Positions 21,958 to 34,900 of a DNA stretch of 64,000 bases are shown here, in pieces. Numbering within the stretch: position 1 is the stretch's first letter; each line of letters begins with the position of its first letter. The position numbers and the translations under genes were made by a program. Origin of the DNA: Hyaloscypha bicolor E. Its lineage: Eukaryota; Ascomycota; Leotiomycetes; Helotiales; Hyaloscyphaceae. Under the pieces are notes generated by a model. It searched no databases. It had not been told where the DNA came from and saw nothing but the letters and a program-made list of their open reading frames with translations. The stretch is taken from positions 558,001-622,000 of the forward strand of contig NW_020194560.1 in assembly GCF_002865645.1 (NCBI RefSeq), given 5' to 3'.

Positions 21958-22089
21958 TTTCTTTATTTACTAAAACATTATTATATTAGTAGCCATATAT
22001 AAATATCTCTAATTTGGGTTATATTTAAGCCAAATTAAAAATATTTATATATAGCTATTAATTTAGTAATATTTTAGTAAATAAAGAAA
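21958..22089. repeat. 132-bp AT-rich foldback insertion in Copia-A
   Basis: The ends TTTCTTTATTTACTAAAA and the exact complement enclose further matching arms (TATATAAATAT...AATTTGG) around a short loop. The equivalent place in Copia-B (about 32747) is uninterrupted, so the insertion came after the two copies separated. Confidence 0.75.
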
Positions 22090-25000
22090 GAAATAATACT
22101 TTTATTAAATTTGAGATTATAATTAAAAGTAAGGCATTTGTATTTCTTAGCTAAGAATTTAGTTTTCTAGGGCTTTAATTACTTTATCTTTATAAAATAT
22201 TATTAGTTTAAAGACTAATAATTTCAAAAAGTTATTTATTATAAAGGAAATATAAATTATAAATTAACTATTTTATAAAAAGCTTATTAATATAATAGAA
22301 ATAATAAGTCTTAAACTAGTAATTTCTAGTTTCTAGTATATTATATAATAGTTTTATTATTTTTAGAATAGAATTATCTTTTAGATTTAGCTTTTTAATA
22401 AGCTTATAAATTAAATTAATATAAAAATTATAATTAAATAAGGTTATTAATTAGATATAAGCTTATAAGATATTATATAAATATAATTTTATAATATTTA
22501 TTATTATAATAATAATATTAAAAATAATTCTCTAGCTAATATATTAAATAATAAATAGTTATATTAATATTATATATTTCTTATTATTATTATAAACTTA
22601 GATAACTAGTTTCGATTTCTTAAGCTTTTTTCTATATTCTTATTTTTAATCTTATTAATAAACCGGGAATTAAAAATATATATTTTCTTTAATATTTGAA
22701 ATCTGGAAATAATTTTAAAAACGTTTTTTTTAGAGAACTAATAATTTTAATTTAATAGAAATTCTTATATAAATTATTATTCTATAGAAATATTATATTA
22801 TCCAAGTTTTTATAAAGGTATTCTTTATTATACTTTAGTAAAATAGCAGAAATAATAGAAGAAATTATATTTGTATTACTTTTAGCTTTATTATAAAATC
22901 CGGAATTATATTTAAATTCGGGTATATTAACCTTAATATCTTTTATAAAAAAGAGCTTTATAGAAATTAAATAGAAAATAATATTACTATATAATAAAGC
23001 TAGTATATAATTCTTTTTATTAATAATTACTAGCTTATATAACCTATTTTAATTACTAAATTAATTAGTATTTCTTTTATATTATATAAGAATATTCGAA
23101 TTTAGAAGAAGTTTATAAATATTAGTAATACTATAATTATTTCAAGTATTTAAAATAGTTATAATTTAATATTTAGCTTAAAACTTCAGAATTTCTATTT
23201 TTTTTAAATACTATTAATTATAATAATATAATTAATAATAAGGTATTATATTTAATTATTTAAAATAAAATATTATAAATTAAAAGAATTAGAATAATAC
23301 TATTAGGTTTTCTAAAATTATTAATAGCTTTAAAAGCTATTTAAAATATAATATTCTTATTAATTTTATTAATTTTAGTTATAATAATAAAATAAATATA
23401 TTAAATCGGGCTATAATAATATTTTATAATTGTAATAGAATTATAAGCTTCTATAGAAACGATTTTAATCTTAATTTCTATAGTATTTATAAGCTAAGCA
23501 AATTTCTTATTAATAAACTACTTCTGGTATTTTTTATAATTTAATTAAAAAAGTCTAAATAAGTATTAATTTAATATTATTTTAGAATATTTCAAATATA
23601 TAATATACTAATATTTTAAAGCTATTAGCCGGCTTAATATCGAGTGCCTTTATTAATAATATAAAGTATAGGCTTACTAGAAATATAGAAAATATTAATA
23701 ATAATAAAATAATTAAAACTAATATTATTTATAGTATTTTATAAAGTATTTAAGGGATTTTATATTAATATTATAGCCTGCTTATTCTAGTATATTTTAA
23801 ATCTTATTAATAAATAAATAAATAAAATAGTAATATAAATATTATAATTAGATTTTTATAAAAAAGCAGAAATTATAAATAAAGAATTCGGAAATAAAGC
23901 TTTAAAATATAGTATTTTAAAATAAGAAAAAGTATTTAAAGTATTATATTATAAATATATAGTATTTAATAAAAATAATAAAGTAATTAGTAAAATTATT
24001 AAAATAAATCTTTAATTTATTTATATTAGCTAAGCTAAATAGAAATCAAGTCTTTATAAATATAATATAGAATTATATTTACCTAATTAGTATTTTTATT
24101 ATTATAAATCTAATAAAGAATATAAATTTAATATTAAACTAGATATTAATTTAATTTTTAATAGTTTTACTAAATTTAATATTATTATTAGTTTATTATA
24201 AAGCTTGAAATTAGTTAGAATTAGTAATTAAAAATCTAAAGGCTCTAATATTAATTATAATTCTATAAAAGTAATAAGTATTATATTTTAATATATTATT
24301 AATTATAAATATTTAAATATCTTCTATTTATTTAATAGGCTTTAAAATATAGTTTTTACTTATTATTTAATATATAAGAAAAAGAGAAATAAAGTTATTT
24401 ATAAAAGTATTAATTATAGAAATAATAGAAATAAAAGTAATAAAAATAACTAAAAAGCTTTTAACTAAAATAAAATAGAAATCCGAGTAATATTTCTTTT
24501 CTTTATTTATTTCTATTAATAAAGTTTTAATAGTATTATTTTCTAATTTGTTTTTATTCTTTTTTTCTCTTTTAATTCTAGTAATATACTATATATAAGT
24601 ATTATTAAAGCATTTACTAAAATTACAGGAATTTCGGAATTTAAATTAATAAATATTTCTATTCTTAAATTAAGTCTTTTTAGTCTTTTATTTCTCTAAT
24701 ATATATTTTCAAAAGTAATATTTAGGTCTTTTATATATAAAATACAACTTTAAAATATAATTACTATAATTATAGAACTTAAAGTAATTATTACAAGTTC
24801 TGAAATTACGGCTTAATTTATATTAATAATTTGAATAATAGCTTAAAAGGTCTTAAAAATAGTATTATTAATTTATTACTTTTTCTTATAAATAATTAGA
24901 ATTTATTAATAAGCAAGCCGAGTTTATTAGAAGAGTTTAAAGCTATATATTAGTATATTAATAAGCCTTAATAAATAATAATAATTTTATTATATAGAAA

Positions 25001-26854
25001 TTCGGTATTTTATAAAATAAAAACAAAACTATATTATAATTAATATAGGTTATTAATTAGTATTTAAATAAGCTCTAATATTGTTTTTTTAAAGTATTTA
25101 GCTATTATAATTACTAAAATAATAATATTTTATTTATCTAAATTTCGATATTAGAAACTAGAGTTTTTAAAAAAGTTATAGATATTTATATAGGCCTTTT
25201 TATATATATATATTAAAAGAGCTAGTTATTATAAAAGTAGTCTTATACTAGTTCCTTTAATATAATAAAGAAAGCTCTTACTAGTATCTTTTATAAAAGC
25301 TTTATATACTAGTAAATATTAAAAGAAATAATAAATTTATAATTAAAGCTATTTTTAATTCTATTATATTTTTATATTTTAAAATATATCTTTACTATTT
25401 CTCTAATAAGTTTCTAAATAATAGTAATAGATATTAATTAAGAGTTTTTTGAACTTAATAAATCTAGTAATAATAATAAAAATAAAAGAAATAAATAGCT
25501 TTAATTTAATTAACTAATTAATTAAAAATACTTGAATTTCTTTTATTTAGTTTTCTCTAAAGTAAAATAAACTAATATAATAAGTTTCTTTAGAAAATCT
25601 ATTCTAATTAAGCTATTTTTAATAATATTAATTTTATATTAAATATATATTATTTTCTTTTAAATAATATTAAATAAGAATTATATTATAATAAAATATA
25701 TATAGTTCTATTTAATATAGATATTATTATATTAAAGGTATTTTTAAAGAACTTATAGTTTAATATAATTATATTAATTAAAAATCATATTATTAAAGTT
25801 CTTAAAATTATTTTTAAATAAATTCTATAGATTTTTATTAGAAGTTCTATATAAGATATACTAATATTATTTAATATTCAGATATTTTTAAAGATTTACT
25901 TTTATAATATTAATAGTATTAATTTCATTTTTCTATTTTTTAATTAGCTTTTTTTTCTTTTTCTTTTTATTATTTATATTAAATTAAGTTTAATTTCTTT
26001 TTAATATATATATATATATATAACTTATAGTAAAAGATATCTAAAAGTAAAATAGTTTATAATAAGTTTATAAAAAGGATTTAGTAATAAAAGTATTAGT
26101 ATTAAGATATAAAATAAATATTTTATTTTTAAATATTCTCTTTATAATAGGAAATTTAAGAAATATAATATTATAATTTCAAGAGAATCTAAAGCTTAAA
26201 AGATTTAATTTAATAATAAAATCGAAGTTGTAATTAAAGAGTTTTAAGAATATATAAGAATATATATTTCGAAAAGAGAGTTTTATAAATTCGGGTATTA
26301 TATAAATAAAAAAAATAGTTTCTAAAAAAAGTAATTTTAAGGCTAAAAGAACTTAATTTTAAAGAATAATAAAAGTTAAATAAATAAATAAATAGTTAAA
26401 TAGCTAATTACTTATTAATTAGTAAAAGCTAGTATTTTCTTTTTAAATTACTAAATGCTTTCTATAATTAATAGTAATTCTCCTTTTTAACTAAAAATAA
26501 ATTATTTATTTTAGGTTACTAAATACTTTTCTAACTAGCTAGATTTTTTTCTAATTTATAAATACTAACTAATTAGTATTAGTTTACTAGTAATATATAA
26601 TACTATTATATAATATATATAAATTACTAGTATATTAAAATTAATAAAGTAATTAATATTTAGAAATAAGAATTATAATATTATAATATTAATATATAAT
26701 TCCTAAATTTATTAAGTCTAATAAAATCTAGTTTACTACTCGAGTTACTTATAAAATATAAGGTTATATAATAATATTTATTATTTATTTTTCTTTTCTC
26801 GAATCTTATAACTATATATATAATTTCTAAAGAAATAGTTATACTAATAACTAT

Positions 26855-29800
26855 AAAAAAGAAGCTTTTATAGCCTAATTAAAATATAATATTTAAATAA
26901 AAGCTAAAGAAATAAAAACAGATTCTTAATAAAGAATAAATATTAAATCTAGCTATTTTTAATTTTTTAATTATATAATTAAAAGAGAAAAGAATATTAT
27001 TAATTAAATTTCTATTTACAAAATTAATAAAAAGCTTAAAGCTTAAAAAAGAAAAGTTATTTCTAGTCCAGAGAATTAATAATCGGAAGAAATAAAGCTT
27101 GAATAGCTTTAAAGAATATTATTTCTAGAATTTAAGAAATATACTTTTTTTTTTAAAAAAAGAAATCTAATTTTTTTTCTTTTTATAAATAATATATTTA
27201 TAGGATTTAGATTAAAGGCCTAAAGGGAACTAAAAATATTAAATACGAATTTCTCTAATAATAGTTTATTTAAGAGCTTTTAGAAATTAATTATTTCTTA
27301 GAAAATAATTTAATTAAAAGCTTTATTAAAGCTAATTAAAATCTCTTTATTTTACTAATTCTTTTTATAAAAAAAGTAAATAGAGGCTTATACTTTTATA
27401 TTAATTTCTATTATCTAAATTATATTATTCGAAAAAATTAAGATTTCTTTTTATTTATTAATAAAACTTTAAGTTAATTATCTAAAACCAAGATTTATAT
27501 TAAATTAGATATTTATTAAACTTTTTATTATATTACTATAAATCCGGATTTTTAGGAACTAATAATATTTCATATTTATTATAAAATATATAAATATAAT
27601 ATTTTCTAAAAAGGCCTTATAAATAGTTTAGTTATATATTAATATTATATAAATAATTTTTTTTTAAATATTTAAATAACTTTTATATAATATATTTTAA
27701 TAATATTTTTATTTATTTAAAGAATTTAATAAAGTATAAATAATATATATAAAAAGTATTAGACTATTTATATTTTGCTAGCCTCTAAATAGATATTGAG
27801 AAATCTGAATTTAAACTTATATATATAAAGTATTTGAGCTTTATTATTTCTATATTTAATATTAAAATAAATTCTAATAAAATTAAAGTAATATATAACT
27901 AGTAATTCCTAAAAATAATTAAAAGTATATAGTAAATATAGATATATAGAAATACTAAAATATATATTAAGAACTAGAGTATTCGGGATACTATTTTTAT
28001 AAAAAGAAAAAGAAAAAAGAAAAAGAGAGCTATATATATAAAGTAATAAATAGGCGAGAGTACTCGACTAGTAATATAACCCGTTATTTAATTCCCTATT
28101 ATAATAGTTCTTTTTTAGCTTTTATAACTTCTATAAATGCTTTATTAGAAAGTATAAATAGATTACTAAATCTCTTATTTTATTTATAAAAAAGAATATT
28201 TTCTTTAAATAATTCGAGTAATATTAAAAGGCTTTTAATTACCTAAAAAAAAAGCTATAATTTCTATTCTAGTTTTATAATATTATAATTTAGATTTACT
28301 TATAATAACAGAAATAAATATATTTAAAGAAATAATTATTAGTCTAGTCTTTTAATAAGATCCAGAAATAGGCTTTTAGTATTTTATAGCTTATTTTTTT
28401 TAAACTATATTTCTAGTAAAGCTTAATTATAATATATATAATAAGGAAATACTTACTATAATATAAGTATTAAAGAAATAAAAAGCTAAACTAAAAGGCT
28501 TTTAAAATATTTCCTTTAAGATTTATTTTAATTATTATATTTTAGAATACTTTATAATTACTAAAAAGCTCTTTTTTAATAAGCTAAATAAACTAAGCTT
28601 TTATTTTATTATTATTTTAAGCTTATATATTATTCTGGAAAATTAAATAGAAGAATAAATATTTTATTATAAAAATAAAATAAAGTATATACTTAGAGCC
28701 AGATTAAAAAGAAGTTATAAACTCAAATAACTTTTTCTAGAAATAAAATTAATCTAGAAATTATCTATAACTTATAGCTTATAGTAATACTTTATAAAAT
28801 TAATTTATTTAATCCGAAATTCGGTTCTAAAAATTAAATATATATTAAAGACTTTTTAAAGAAATATATTTCTATTAGAGATATAATTTCTTTAAAGAAA
28901 AATATTCTTTTAAAAGCTTTATTAGTAGCCTTTATTATAATTGCTTTTATAGAAGTACTATTAGAAGCTTCTACTAAATATAATAGCTTATAATTAGTAA
29001 ATGAAATTCTATAAGCTAATTATATATTACTAGATTTAGAAAAGCTATATATAATAGCTTAAATTAAAAGTAATATTTAGATATTATAAAATACTTTATA
29101 TTATAGAGAATAAAATAAGTTCTAAATTATTTTTCTAGATTATTCTAATTTATAAAATATATAATAAATTTCTTTCTAGATATTCTAAATATATAAAACT
29201 TTATTAGTTATTTAAAAAGTAATATTACTAGCTATTTATAAACAAGAATATTAATTAATACTATAGTAATTACTATATATTAAAAAAATAAAAAGCCTGG
29301 TTTTCTTTATTTTTTTCTAGTTTCTAATTATCTTTAATAATATATTATTATAAAATTTAAAAGTTATTTAGAAAATAAAGTAGGCTATAATATAATTACT
29401 ATATTTAAAAATTCTTTATTTAAATATCTAATTATAATTTCTATATAAGATATAATTATAATTAAATAGCTAGTATTTCTATTTTTATTTTATATAATAT
29501 ACTAGATAAATATTCTAAAAATAATTATATTTAATTTTTAGAATAAATTCTATATAAGATTTAGTACTAAATTCAAGTTTTTAATAACTAATTACTTTTA
29601 AATAAATAAATAAATAGAGATTATTAATTAGTACTTTAATTAAAAATTATATTTATATATTAATTATTATTAGAATAACTATAATTAATTATTAATAAAT
29701 CTTTTTTTAATATAGAACTATTAGCTAGTTTTTATTTATAACTAAAAAGAGCTATAAGTCTTATATTTCTCTAAATTAGAACTTCTTTATTAAAGCTAGC

Positions 29801-30200
29801 TTATTTAAGAAAAAGCTAAATAGAAATAAAGCTAAGATATTATTAAATTAATTATATAAATTATAGTAATTTACTTAAAATTATATATAATATAAGCTAA
29901 TAAATACTATTATTTAATTAATTTCCAAATTAGAAATAAAATATAAATTATTATAAAATACTAGAAATCTAATTATTTAAACCAGAAGCTAGAAAATTAA
30001 ATAAAGAATTTATTTGAGATTCTAAAAAATATAGCTATTTATTTCTTTTAAAACTATTAAAAATTATAAAAATATATCTAGTTTTCTATATAAAGAAGCT
30101 ATAAAAGAAAGAACTTTTAGAATACTTTATTAAATTAAATAAATCCGGAACTATCTTTATTAATACTAGAAAATAATAAATAAAAATATAATATTAAATA
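26855..30200 (+). pseudogene. Gypsy-1 pol: reverse transcriptase, RNase H, integrase (degraded)
   Basis: On the + strand the RT palm reads as an ILFIKK..RGL-like start near 27352, then KIYIKLDIY near 27490. The catalytic box is YINN at 27646-27657, where YxDD is expected. GATGAT to AATAAT is what RIP would produce. A KYLGLIIS-like segment follows near 27820. Integrase-like sequence with a FHPQTDGQTE-type region (decayed) lies near 29500-29700. Stops are dense, so the gene is dead. Confidence 0.7.
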
Positions 30201-30795
30201 GATTATTATTATTATACTAATAAAAAATAAGCCAAAATATAGAATTTAGTATAATATCTAGCTTTAATATTAAATAATAGCTCTCTGGTTTCATAAAGCT
30301 TTTATAATAATACTATTAATATATTAAAACCTCTATAAAACTTATAATACTAACTAAATTATATATAAAAAAAATACTTATTTAGAATTATATAGAAATA
30401 ATAATAAATTCTTTTAAGTTATATATTAGAAGTATTTGCCTTTTATATATAAAATTTATATATAAGATATTATAATAGAATTTGTTTTCTTTTCTTTTAT
30501 AACTATTATTATATATTTTATTTTTTAGATATACTAGTACTAGTTTAAAGAATTATATAAGATTTTTATTTATATATATAATTAGCTTTTATAATATATT
30601 ATATTTTAAAGCCTTTTATATTTAATTTTTAATTTATTTCTTATTATTATTAAAAGTATTACTATTAAATATTTAGTTTATTACTTTTTTTTATAATTTT
30701 TTTTTTCATATATTTAAATATTTATATATAGTTCGAAAACTATATAATAATTAAATTTCTATTATAATACTAGTTTACTTTAAAAAGAAAAATAA

Positions 30796-31244
30796 TATTA
30801 TAATTCAGCTTTTAATTTTATTAACTAATATAGTTATTTAATATAATTATTTATATTTTATTATTTTCTAGATATATATAATATAGTTATTTTATTAGAG
30901 AAATATACTTAAAATATACTAAAAATATTTAAAAAACTAAATTTCTTATAAAATATATATATTTCCTTATAACTTTCTATATTCTAGTTTTTTCTTTCTT
31001 ATTTTTAAATTATTATTATAATAAAAATTACTAATTTAGGGCTAATATAATTACTTTATTTAATTAGGATTTATATACTTATTTCCTAAAGCTTTATATT
31101 TTATTTAAGCTCTTTTTAGCTAGTTTAATTAATTCTTTTATTATTTAATATAACTTTTTATTTTATAATCTTTATATATATTAATTATTTTTATAAAGAA
31201 CTTTCTATTTTGCTTTTTAAGCCCTAAATACTATATTTATAATA
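30796..31244 (+). repeat. Right LTR of Gypsy-1
   Basis: 449 bp, pairs with 17641-18259. It preserves the hairpin-free state at the position where the left LTR holds the hairpin. Confidence 0.8.
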
Positions 31245-31408
31245 AAAATTATTAAAAGTAATTTATAAATTATATTTTTAAGTTTATAATTTAATATAAT
31301 AATAAGGCAAATATAAAAAGTTTTTAAAGAAAATTATAAGCCAGAAATATTTCAGAAAATATATATAAAGCTATTTATAATTTTCTAAAACTTCTTAGAA
31401 ATAAGAAC
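31245..31408 (+). mobile_element. Gypsy-2-family fragment, continuation between Gypsy-1 and Copia-B
   Basis: It matches the reverse complement of about 38840-38985. Together with 37722-37791 and 38087-38325 it continues the fragment that ended at 17640. Confidence 0.7.
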
Positions 31409-31708
31409 TATTGGTTTACTAGTAATATATGGCACCGTTATATAAGTCATGAAATGCTATTTGTATATAATTAGTGAAGTTATTATTATTCAGAAGTAGG
31501 GATTGCAGTATCGTAATATTAATATACGATCCCTAAATCTACTAAGCCTAAAGGGGTCTAGTCTACTAGTCAAGTCACTAATAGAATACGAGGTCACATA
31601 GCCATATCCCGTATCCCATATCCTATTGCCCATATCCTATTACCTATATCCCGTGTCCCATATCCTGTAACTACACACGTGACTCCTAAAGAAATAGCTA
31701 TACTAATA
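31409..31708 (-). repeat. 3' LTR of Copia-B
   Basis: 300 bp, the best preserved copy of this LTR family in the window. It contains several CATATCCCGTATCC-type tandem units. Confidence 0.9.
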
Positions 31709-31829
31709 CTAGAAACTCTCTAAAAACGCAAAAACCAGTATCTCCTTCTAATTATATATAAATTCCCTAATCTGGTCTAGTACCAGATTTCCCAAACGCT
31801 TTATATATCCATATTGCTTCCGAGATTTT

Positions 31830-31868
31830 GGTTATATACTAAAGGCCACGGCCTTTTATATATAACTT
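31830..31868. promoter_or_regulatory. Palindromic TATA motif, Copia-B copy
   Basis: The halves TTATATACTAAAGGCC and GGCCTTTTATATATAA form an inverted repeat of 14 of 16 pairs around two bases, and contain a TATA box. Near-identical motifs occur at 41473, 42977, 49878 and 62917, in gypsy elements. Confidence 0.6.
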
Positions 31869-31949
31869 CCCCTCCTATAATATCCTTCTATCTCATATAT
31901 CTATTTCTCGCCCTATTCGTACTCAATCTATTCCTCTATATCTAATTAT

Positions 31950-34900
31950 ATGGTATTTATATTAATTAGGTACTTAAAGGCATTCGTTAGCTTTGATTTC
32001 ATTATAGAATTAGCAGGATTTAATTCTCCCTTAATCTATTTAACTTCTATAATCTCTTATTATTTATATGCCTGGCAAAGGCATATTATATTAATTATTA
32101 GACGCTTTTCTCGAGTAATTCCTAATTTAATAAGGTATTTATATAATGACTTTGAATCCATATAGACTACTAGTAGTAGTTCTATTTCTAGTACTTTATT
32201 AATTATAGATTTGACTAAAGCGCCTATATTAAAGCTATAAGCCATATTATAGAGTTCTAAAGCTAGAATACTTCTAGTAACTCTCTTACATTTAGTAAAG
32301 AACTAGTAAATAATATTATTATATCTAGTTTCGTTTACTAAAACTAGAACATATCTAATTTAGGAAGAGAGATCTCTATTATTTATAAATAAAGCATCCG
32401 TAAAAATAATTAAATATAAGAACTTCTTTACTAGCTTTATAAATCTTAGTTCTCTGGTAGTATTCTTAATTTACTATTAAATACGCTTATTAAATGCCTT
32501 TATATTAGTTTCCGAGAGTTTAATAGCTTAAGTAATAATTAATAAGTCATATAAAGCTTCTAGTTAATAGACTAATATAATATATATTTTTTTAGTATAT
32601 TAGGTAATATATTAGTTCTTAATAAAGAGATCTTAATAAATAGTACCCCTATTACTTATAATAATAATATTCTTTATAGAAATGGTTCGAAGGTTTTTAT
32701 ACTAGTATTTCTATATAAGAGTAATTCTAGTAATATTTATATAAATAATATCTCTATTAAACTTGAGATTATAGTTAATAGTAAGGCATTTATACTTCTT
32801 AGCCAAGAACTTAGCCTTTTAGAGCTTTAATTACTCTATCTTTATAAAATTATTAGTTCTAATAAATAGAGTATTATTAGTTTAAAGGCTAATAATTCCG
32901 AAGAGTTACTTACTATAAAGGAGGCAAGAGTTATAAGTTAATTATTTTATAGAAAACTCATTAATATAATAGAAATAATGAGTCTTAAACTAGTAGTTCC
33001 TAGCTTCTAATACGCCATATAATAGTTTTATAACTTTTAGAACCAAATTATTATTTAGATTTAGCTCTCTAATAAGCTTGCAAGATAGGTTAATATAAAA
33101 ATTATAATTAAGTAAGATTATTAATTAGATATAAGCTTGCGAGATATTATATAAATATAGCTCTATAGTATCTATTATTATAGTAGTAATACTAAGGATA
33201 ATTCTCTAGCTAATATATTAAATAATAAGTAATTATATTAATATTATATATTTCTTACTATTATTATAAGCCTGAATAACTAGTCTCGACTTCTTAAATT
33301 CTCTTTCTATATTCTTATTCTTGATTTTATTAATAAATCAGAAGTTAAAGATATATACTTTTTTTAGTATCTAAAATCTAGAAATAATCTTAAATATATT
33401 TTTTTCTAGAAAGCTAGTAACTTTAACTTAACGGGAATTCTTATATAAGTTATTATCCTATAAAAATACCATAAAATCCGGGTTCTTATAAGGGCGTCTT
33501 TTATTATATTTTAGTAAAATAGCAGAAATAGTAGAAGAAATCATACCTATATTACTTTTAGCCTTATTATAAAGTTCGGAAACAGGTTTAGGTTCGGGGC
33601 TATTAGTAATAATCTTAATATTTCCTATATAAAAGGGCTTTATAGAAGTTAAGCAAAAGGTAGTATTACTATATAGTAAAGCTAGTATATAGTTCTTCTC
33701 ATTAATAACTACTAGCTTATATAGCCTATCCTAATTACTAGGTTAACCGGTATTTCCTTTATATTATATAAGAATATCTAAATTTAAGAAAAGTTTATAA
33801 ATATTAGTAATACTAGAACTATTTCGAGTATTTAGGGTATTTATAATCTAGTATCTAGCTTAAAGCTTCTGAATTTCTATTATTACTTTCTTAAGTATTA
33901 CTAATTACTATAATATAATTAGTAATAGGGTATTATATTCGGTTATTCGGGGTAAAGTACTATAAACTAAGAGAATTAGGATAATATTATTAAGTCTAGC
34001 AGAATTATTAATAGCCTTAAAAGCTATTTAAAATATAATATTCTTATTAATTCTATTAATTTCAGCTATAATAATAAGGTAAATATATTAAATCGGGCTA
34101 TAATAGTATTCTATAATTCTAATAAAACTATAAGCTTTTACGGGAATAATTTTAATTTTAGTTCCTATAATATTTGCAAGCTAAGCGAACTTCTTATTAG
34201 TAAACTACTTTCTGGTATCTATTATAATCTAATTAAGAGGGCCTAAATAGGTATTAATTTAATATTACTTTAGGGTATCCCAAGTATATAATATACTAAT
34301 ATTTTAAAGCTATTAGCCGGCTTAATATCTAGTACTTTTATTAATAATATAAAATATAGGCTTACCGGAAATATAGAAAATATTAATAATAATAAAGTAA
34401 TTAAAGCTAATATTATTTCTTAAATTAAACTTAAATTATTCCGGTAATTATTCGAATTTCTGGTATTACTTGTAATATTTTATAAAATACTTAAGGGCTT
34501 TTATATTAATATTATAGCTTGCTTATTCTAGTATATTTCAAAGCTTACTAATAAATAAATAACTAAAATAATAATATAGATATTATAATTCGACCTCTAT
34601 AAGAAAGCAGGAGTTATAAATAAAGAATTCGGAAATAAAGCTTTATAAAGTAGTATTCTAAAGTAAGAAAGAATATCTAAAATATTATACTATAAGTATA
34701 AAGTATTTATTAGAAATAATAAGATAATTAGTAAGATTATTAAAGTAAACTCCTAGCTTATTTATATTAGCCAAGCTAAGTAAAAATAAAGTCTTTATAA
34801 ATATAATATGAAATTATACTTACCTAATTAGTATTCTTATTATTATAGATCTAATAAAAGATATAGATCTAATACTAAACTAGATATTAACTTAACCTTT

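Larger units (their letters stand above)
20681..26849 (-). mobile_element. Ty1/copia LTR retrotransposon (Copia-A), nested in Gypsy-1
   Basis: It has the same layout, strand and family as Copia-B. The right LTR is 26577-26849 (273 bp, TATTAG...CTAATA). The left LTR ends at 20925 and has lost roughly its first 35 bp, so no left target duplication can be read. The interior aligns with Copia-B along its length but is more heavily RIP-mutated, with no frame left open. It carries a foldback insertion (21958-22089) that Copia-B lacks. Confidence 0.82.
17641..31244 (+). mobile_element. Ty3/gypsy LTR retrotransposon (Gypsy-1) with nested Copia-A
   Basis: The left LTR (17641-18259) and right LTR (30796-31244) both begin TATTATAATT.AGC, a RIP version of TG. 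They end in ...TTATAATA and are flanked by the 5-bp duplication AAAAT (17636-17640 and 31245-31249). Removing the element rejoins the Gypsy-2-family sequence on either side. The interior is a + strand gypsy pol broken by Copia-A (about 20681-26849). Without Copia-A and the LTR hairpin the element is about 7.3 kb, normal for gypsy. Confidence 0.88.

Noticed and set aside
31950..32165. + strand 71-codon frame
   Set aside because: Antisense of the Copia-B RNase H segment.
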